Source of the DNA: JANNAV01 sp031384695 | Lineage (GTDB): Bacteria; Pseudomonadota; Alphaproteobacteria; Rhodobacterales; Rhodobacteraceae | Assembly: GCA_031384695.1 (NCBI GenBank) | Contig: JANNAV010000168.1 | Coordinates: 1-17,004, forward strand | Reading direction: 5' to 3' | DNA length: 17,004 bases | Shown here: positions 13,335-17,004 of the stretch, one piece after another | Numbering within the stretch: position 1 is the stretch's first letter | Layout of the letters: each line of letters opens with the position of its first letter | Position numbers and translations under genes: made by a program | The notes under the pieces: generated by a model | What the model was told of the DNA's origin: nothing | Database searches by the model: none | Seen by the model: only the letters and a program-made list of their open reading frames with translations

Positions 13335-13862
13335 CTAGAACGGAATTTCGTCATCCATATCAGACCGCCCGCCGCTGCCCGAACCGCCACCACTAGTGCC
13401 GCCGCCGCTGGTGCCGCCCTTATAGCCGCCGCCAGATGATCCGCCGCCCTGATCTTCATAGCCGCCGCGGTCTTCATATCCGCCACTGCCGCCACCCGAT
13501 CCGCCGCCGTCACGCCCGCCAAGCAGGGTTAATTCACCCCGGAACTGGCGCAACACAATTTCAGTAGTGAACCGGTCGGCACCGGATTGATCTTGCCATT
13601 TGCGGGTTTCCAGCTGGCCTTCGATATAAACAGTCGAGCCTTTTTTCAGATACTGCTCGGCGATTTTGCCCAAAGCTTCGTTGAAAATCGCAACGCGGTG
13701 CCATTCGGTGCGTTCTTTGCGTTCTCCGCTGGCTTTGTCGCGCCACGTCTCGGATGTGGCGATGTTCAGCGACACCACTTTGCCGCCATTGGGAAAGCTG
13801 CGCACTTCGGGATCACGGCCCAGATTGCCGACGATGATAACCTTGTTGACCGAACCTGCCAT
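13335..13862 (-). CDS. ssb: Single-stranded DNA-binding protein SSB
   Basis: The 175-residue protein has an N-terminal OB fold (about 1-112) beginning MAGSVNKVIIVGNLGRDPEVR and containing ERTEWHRVAIFNEALG. A long Gly/Ser-rich disordered linker (about 117-165) follows, and the acidic tip MDDEIPF recruits repair and replication partners. It coats ssDNA during replication, recombination and repair. A purine-rich GGGAGAG lies upstream of ATG 13862. It diverges from the lytic transglycosylase gene. The linker (GGG, GYEDRGG repeats) is low complexity but usual for SSB. Confidence 0.97.
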   Translation of the reverse strand: MAGSVNKVIIVGNLGRDPEVRSFPNGGKVVSLNIATSETWRDKASGERKERTEWHRVAIFNEALGKIAEQYLKKGSTVYIEGQLETRKWQDQSGADRFTTEIVLRQFRGELTLLGGRDGGGSGGGSGGYEDRGGYEDQGGGSSGGGYKGGTSGGGTSGGGSGSGGRSDMDDEIPF

Positions 13863-13919
13863 GAAACTCTCCCTGATTCCGTTTTGTCCCGGCAGTTTCG
13901 CCGGAACTGGTTAACAAAA

Positions 13920-13948
13920 GCTATAGACCGCCCCAAAAGCCCCTGCAA
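13920..13948 (-). promoter_or_regulatory. Candidate sigma70-type promoter of ssb
   Basis: On the minus strand TTGCAG (plus 13943-13948) and TATAGC (13920-13925) are 17 nt apart. The transcript would begin near 13913, about 50 nt before ATG 13862. No GAAC-N7-GAAC SOS box typical of alphaproteobacteria was found here, which fits constitutive expression. A four-copy repeat begins 6 nt behind the -35. Confidence 0.5.
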
Positions 13949-13953
13949 CGGGC

Positions 13954-13989
13954 GTCATAACGGTCATAACGGTCATAACGGTCATAACG
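13954..13989. repeat. Perfect 4 x 9-bp tandem repeat GTCATAACG behind the ssb promoter
   Basis: GTCATAACG occurs four times without gaps or mismatches, at 13954, 13963, 13972 and 13981. It is in the 233-nt gap between divergent ssb and the lytic transglycosylase gene, 6 nt upstream of the presumed ssb -35. It is noncoding. It may be a regulator-binding array or a simple slippage microsatellite. Confidence 0.9.
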
Positions 13990-14095
13990 GGTGACCTGCG
14001 CCAAGCTGCGGGCAAAGCTTTGCCGATGCGGGCGTGGCACTGGCGAAGTTTGTTAAACCCGCTATAGTCAGGGCGGAATTGAACCGGAATCGTCT

Positions 14096-14713
14096 ATGCA
14101 GTTTTTGCCGTCATTTTTGTCTTTGGCCGTGGCAGCCGGGCTTGTGCTGGGTGGCACGTCTTTTGCAGACGCCGAAGGGTTACGTTTATCTGGTTCCAAA
14201 AAGAACCGCGCATCGTTGTTCAAATCGCAAACATCGCTGTTGGATGGGCGGTTGGCCAAGCAATATGACGGATCGGCGCGGCTGCGGCCGGATTACGACA
14301 AGGCCGATAAGAATTCGGCGGAATCGACGTCGGTCAGCTATAGCGGCAAATACAAAGGGGCCTATCTGGAAACGGCCCGTGCTGCGGCGCGCAAACATGG
14401 TGTGCCCGAAGAGATGTTCTTGCGGCTGGTGCAACAAGAAAGCGGCTGGAATCCGGGGGCTGTTTCAAACAAAGGGGCGACTGGCTTGGCCCAGTTGATG
14501 CCAGGGACGGCTGCCAAGCTGGGGGTTGACCCAACCGACCCAGAACAAAACCTTGAAGGCGGCGCGCGGTACTTGCGCATGATGTATGACAAATTCGGCA
14601 CTTGGCGGCTGGCGTTGGCCGCTTATAACGCAGGGCCCGGTGCTGTTGAAAAATACGACGGCATCCCGCCTTATACCGAAACCAAGAATTATGTGGTTGC
14701 GATATTGGGGTGA
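14096..14713 (+). CDS. Secreted lytic murein transglycosylase (SLT/lysozyme-like domain)
   Basis: The 205-residue product has a signal peptide with cleavage near SFADA-EG (about 26), so it acts in the periplasm. The SLT domain spans about 88-205: catalytic Glu115 in QQESGWNP, GATGLAQLMPGTA (127-139), NLEGGARYL (152-160) and ALAAYNAGPGAVEKY (173-187). Such enzymes cleave peptidoglycan glycans with formation of 1,6-anhydro-muropeptides, in wall turnover or to open space for secretion machines. The start ATG 14096 has a GGA about 8 nt upstream. A TATAGT at 14063-14068 could be its -10. No secretion or pilus genes are adjacent. It converges with the ABC ATPase across an inverted repeat. Confidence 0.94.
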   Translation: MQFLPSFLSLAVAAGLVLGGTSFADAEGLRLSGSKKNRASLFKSQTSLLDGRLAKQYDGSARLRPDYDKADKNSAESTSVSYSGKYKGAYLETARAAARKHGVPEEMFLRLVQQESGWNPGAVSNKGATGLAQLMPGTAAKLGVDPTDPEQNLEGGARYLRMMYDKFGTWRLALAAYNAGPGAVEKYDGIPPYTETKNYVVAILG

Positions 14714-14725
14714 TGGTTTTGTAAA

Positions 14726-14787
14726 GATGGGCAAATGCCCATCCTACATCCGGGATTCCGTTTCGTAGGATGGGCAATTTGCCCATC
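14726..14787. repeat. REP-like long inverted repeat between convergent genes
   Basis: The left arm gatgggcaaatgcccatcctac (14726-14747) is the reverse complement of the right arm (14765-14787) except for one missing T. The arms flank a 17-nt loop. Each arm is itself a near palindrome around GGGCAA...TTGCCC, so it can fold as one long hairpin or two. It lies 12 nt after the transglycosylase stop and 11 nt beyond the ABC ATPase stop. The form resembles paired REP sequences (REPIN/BIME). It may double as a terminator or protect mRNA ends. Confidence 0.75.
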
Positions 14788-14798
14788 CCCCAATCAAT

Positions 14799-16889
14799 TC
14801 ATTCTGCCGCCGTCTTGATGACCGGTTCCATCGACGCCAAAACCTCATCCGATAGATGGCATTTCACCTGATGCCCGCCTGCCAGCGTGCGCATGGGGGG
14901 CATTTCGATATCGCACAACCCATTCGGCACTTGGGATTTCCACCGGCACCGGGTTTGGAACGGGCAGCCGGGCGGCGGGTTCATCGCCGACGGGATATCG
15001 CCTTCCAGCACGATGCGTTTGCGGATCACCTTCGTGTCAGCAATCGGCACGGCAGACAGCAGCGCCTCGGTATAAGGGTGATAAGGCGGCTGGAACACCT
15101 GATCGGTGGTGCCCATTTCCACCACATGGCCCAGATACATTACCATAACGCGATCAGACAGATAGCGCACGATGCTAAGATCATGGCTGATGAACAAAAG
15201 CGTCGTCTTATTCTCGCGCTGAATATCCATCAACAGATCGGTCACCGCCGCCTGCACCGACACATCCAGCGCCGATACAGGTTCATCGGCCACCACAACC
15301 TTGGCCCCGCCGGCAAAGGCGCGGGCAATGCCGACGCGTTGTTTTTGCCCACCCGACAATTGGCGCGGCATCCGGTCGGCAAAGGCGCGTGGCAGTTTTA
15401 CCAGATCCAGCAGTTCCAGCATGCGGTCAGACCGCGCCTGATCCGACGCGCCATATTTGAAAATTTCCAAGGCACGGATGATCTGACGTCCGACGTTCAT
15501 CGAGGGGTTAAGCGTGTCAAACGGGTTCTGGAACACCATTTGCACAGATGAAACCATATCGGTGTTGCGTTGTTGAATGGGCGTCGATTGCACGTTTTCG
15601 TCAAACAGCATGATGGTGCCGGATGTCGCGGTTTCCAGCCCCATCAACACCTTGGCAAAGGTCGATTTGCCACAACCGGATTCGCCGACAATTGCCAGCG
15701 TCTCACCTTCGCGCGCCTCAAAGGACAGGGTTTCATTGGCCTTGACCACCTTTTTGGTGCCGCCGCCAAAAGTTCCGCCAGACACCGAGTAATATTTCTT
15801 CAGGTCTTCCATTTTCAGGACAACCTTGCCAATTGGAGTTTTTGGTTTGGCAGCTTTAACCTTGATCGGGGCGTTCCAATCAATTTCCGCCCATTTCACA
15901 CACCGGCTGGCGTGGCGGTCATCGTCGGGCACCGGTGACATGGATATGCCCGCAGCCGCATTGCAGCGGCCATCCTCGAAGTAATCACAGCGGGGGCCAA
16001 AGTTGCACCCCTGCGGGCGTTCATGCGGCAAAGGAAAGTTGCCGGGGATCGCCACCAGCGGGTGTGAATTTTTATCAGCCCCCGGCAACGGAATAGACCG
16101 GAACAGCGCTTGGGTATAAGGATGGCGCATCTTATCAAAGACTTGCACGACATTGCCGGTTTCCACCGCCTCGCCGGAATACATCACGCACAGCCGGTCG
16201 CAGGTATCCAGAATCAGGCCGAGGTTGTGGCTGATGAACAGCATCGAGGTGCCGTATTTTTTGCCCAGATCCTTGACCAGATCGACGATGCCGGCCTCTA
16301 CCGTGACATCCAACGCGGTGGTGGGTTCGTCCAATATCAACAGCGCAGGCTTGGACATCAGCGCCATCGCGATCACGATCCGCTGTTGCTGGCCGCCAGA
16401 CAGCTGGTGGGGATAGGCGTTGATGATGCGGTCAGGGTCGGGCAGACGCACGTCGGCGACGATCTGACGGGCCAGCGCCCAGGCCTGATCTTTGCTCATT
16501 CCTTGATGGATCATCGGCACTTCTGCCAGTTGCGCGCCGATCTTCATCGCGGGGTTCAGGGATGCCATCGGTTCCTGATAAATCATCGCAATCTCTGATC
16601 CGCGAATTTGGCGCAACTCTTCCTCGCCCATATTGGTCAGATCGCGGCCCTTGAATTTGATCGTGCCGCCAACGATTTTACCGTTCTTGCCCAGATCGCG
16701 CATCACCGCCAAAGCGACGGTAGATTTGCCGCACCCAGATTCGCCCACCAGCCCCATCGCTTCGCCCTGCATGACCGAGCAGGAAAAATCCATCACGGCG
16801 GGGATTTCGCGCATGCGGGTGAAAAAGCTGATCGACAGGTTGGTGATCTCAAGGATCGGTTTGGATGGGTCCCAGGTGGTATCGGTCAT
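14799..16889 (-). CDS. Fused two-domain ABC transporter ATPase of the oligopeptide/dipeptide type
   Basis: The 696-residue protein fuses the DppD/OppD-like and DppF/OppF-like ATPases that drive peptide (or nickel/sugar-peptide) import. Domain 1 (about 10-270): Walker A GESGCGKST (49-57), signature LSGGQQQR (163-170), Walker B LLILDEP (183-189). Domain 2 (about 355-615): GESGCGKST (402-410), LSGGQKQR (511-518), VVVADEP (531-537). Each is followed by a Cys-rich C-terminal extension of the oligo_HPY type: C295, C301, C309, C330 and C642, C648, C659, C677. ATG 16889 has GAGG 6 nt upstream. The longer frame from 16961 runs through intergenic repeat DNA and is rejected. Its permease and binding-protein genes are presumably right of the window on the same strand. 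Peptide specificity is a family inference. Confidence 0.93.
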   Translation of the reverse strand: MTDTTWDPSKPILEITNLSISFFTRMREIPAVMDFSCSVMQGEAMGLVGESGCGKSTVALAVMRDLGKNGKIVGGTIKFKGRDLTNMGEEELRQIRGSEIAMIYQEPMASLNPAMKIGAQLAEVPMIHQGMSKDQAWALARQIVADVRLPDPDRIINAYPHQLSGGQQQRIVIAMALMSKPALLILDEPTTALDVTVEAGIVDLVKDLGKKYGTSMLFISHNLGLILDTCDRLCVMYSGEAVETGNVVQVFDKMRHPYTQALFRSIPLPGADKNSHPLVAIPGNFPLPHERPQGCNFGPRCDYFEDGRCNAAAGISMSPVPDDDRHASRCVKWAEIDWNAPIKVKAAKPKTPIGKVVLKMEDLKKYYSVSGGTFGGGTKKVVKANETLSFEAREGETLAIVGESGCGKSTFAKVLMGLETATSGTIMLFDENVQSTPIQQRNTDMVSSVQMVFQNPFDTLNPSMNVGRQIIRALEIFKYGASDQARSDRMLELLDLVKLPRAFADRMPRQLSGGQKQRVGIARAFAGGAKVVVADEPVSALDVSVQAAVTDLLMDIQRENKTTLLFISHDLSIVRYLSDRVMVMYLGHVVEMGTTDQVFQPPYHPYTEALLSAVPIADTKVIRKRIVLEGDIPSAMNPPPGCPFQTRCRWKSQVPNGLCDIEMPPMRTLAGGHQVKCHLSDEVLASMEPVIKTAAE

Positions 16890-16918
16890 GGCAGCCTCGC
16901 TTTGACGATTAGGGCAGG

Positions 16919-16970
16919 CTGGGGGTTTCACACCCCCAGACCCCCGTGGGATATTTAGCAACAGATGAAA
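16919..16970 (+). repeat. Intergenic hairpin element with ATATTT...ATGAAA tail, third relative of the 9437 and 12359 elements
   Basis: CTGGGGGT (16919-16926) and ACCCCCAG (16932-16939) form an 8-bp hairpin with loop TTCAC. CCCCCGTGGG, ATATTT and CAGATGAAA follow up to about 16970. The order (GC hairpin, CCCCCG box, TATTT box, TGAAA end) matches the element at 9398-9456. It lies in the roughly 100-nt gap before the ABC ATPase gene, upstream on its strand. Confidence 0.55.
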
Positions 16971-16991
16971 CGGCGCGGCGTTTGCATCGGG

Positions 16992-17004
16992 TCAGTCCTT
17001 CATG
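16992..17004 (-). CDS. Possible 3' end of an upstream ABC permease gene, cut by the window edge
   Basis: The last bases read on the minus strand as ...ATG AAG GAC TGA, giving an end -MKD. This would fit the C-terminus of a DppC-type permease preceding the ATPase on the same strand. Only about four codons are visible, so this rests on context and must be checked in the adjacent sequence. Confidence 0.25.

Noticed and set aside
13885..13925. SOS (LexA) box upstream of ssb
   Set aside because: The GAAC/GTTAAC bases around 13904-13914 do not have the GAAC-N7-GAAC spacing of alphaproteobacterial LexA sites.
13954..13989. CRISPR array or plasmid-type iterons
   Set aside because: The units are 9 bp and contiguous, with no spacers, no cas genes, and no replication initiator gene or AT-rich unwinding region nearby.
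16890..16961. N-terminal extension of the ABC ATPase from ATG 16961
   Set aside because: The extra 24 codons run through the hairpin/TATTT intergenic element. ATG 16889 has a proper Shine-Dalgarno and the expected MTDTTW... beginning.

Overview
The window looks like ordinary chromosome from an alphaproteobacterium, most probably of the Rhodobacteraceae (Rhodobacter/Roseobacter group). The evidence is moderately high GC, a plant/Rhodobacter-type ferredoxin-NADP reductase that resembles the R. capsulatus enzyme as I remember it, the compact sulfate-assimilation operon SUMT-DUF2849-cysI-cysH-DUF934-fpr, a short SSB, and intergenic repeats ending in a (G/A)TATTT...TGAA tail that I associate with this family. 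No phage, IS element, CRISPR array, tRNA or rRNA was seen. The window is densely coding and no gene-free stretch exceeds about 240 bases.

Layout, left to right. 1-1739 (+): 3' part of an OmpA-family envelope protein with a long Ala-rich decapeptide repeat. It converges on infC (1821-2360, -) across a bidirectional terminator. infC has no ATG, GTG or TTG that would preserve its N-terminal domain and seems to start at AUA. 2549-2989 (+): a small membrane-anchored Ala-rich protein with its own terminator. 3046-3901 (-): a type II toxin-antitoxin pair, RES-domain toxin and ParS/MbcA-like antitoxin, with a promoter embedded in an inverted repeat. 3962-8770 (-): the reductive sulfur assimilation operon (siroheme methyltransferase, DUF2849, sulfite reductase, APS reductase, DUF934) followed by ferredoxin-NADP reductase. 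Most junctions overlap by 4-20 nt. A divergent Lrp/AsnC regulator lies at 8906-9367 (+), with GGAA-N5-TTCC dyads in the shared intergenic region. 9461-12293 (-): tpiA, an EamA/DMT transporter and a cytochrome P450, each joined to the next by a 4-nt ATGA overlap. 12431-13223 (-): two Fe-S cluster assembly proteins, an A-type carrier and a SufT/MIP18 protein. 13335-13862 (-): ssb, diverging from a secreted lytic transglycosylase (14096-14713, +). A perfect 4 x 9 bp repeat lies just behind the ssb promoter. 14799-16889 (-): a fused two-domain peptide ABC ATPase, followed at the right edge by what may be the last codons of its permease.

The sulfur genes form one functional unit: APS reductase makes sulfite, the siroheme sulfite reductase makes sulfide, SUMT feeds siroheme synthesis, and FPR probably supplies reducing power. 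The two Fe-S assembly genes further along could serve these Fe-S enzymes, but nothing in the sequence links them. I did not find a clearly undescribed system. The points most worth a second look are the AUA start of infC, the toxin-antitoxin operator, the coupled tpiA-exporter-P450 trio, the repeat behind ssb, and the recurring intergenic elements.
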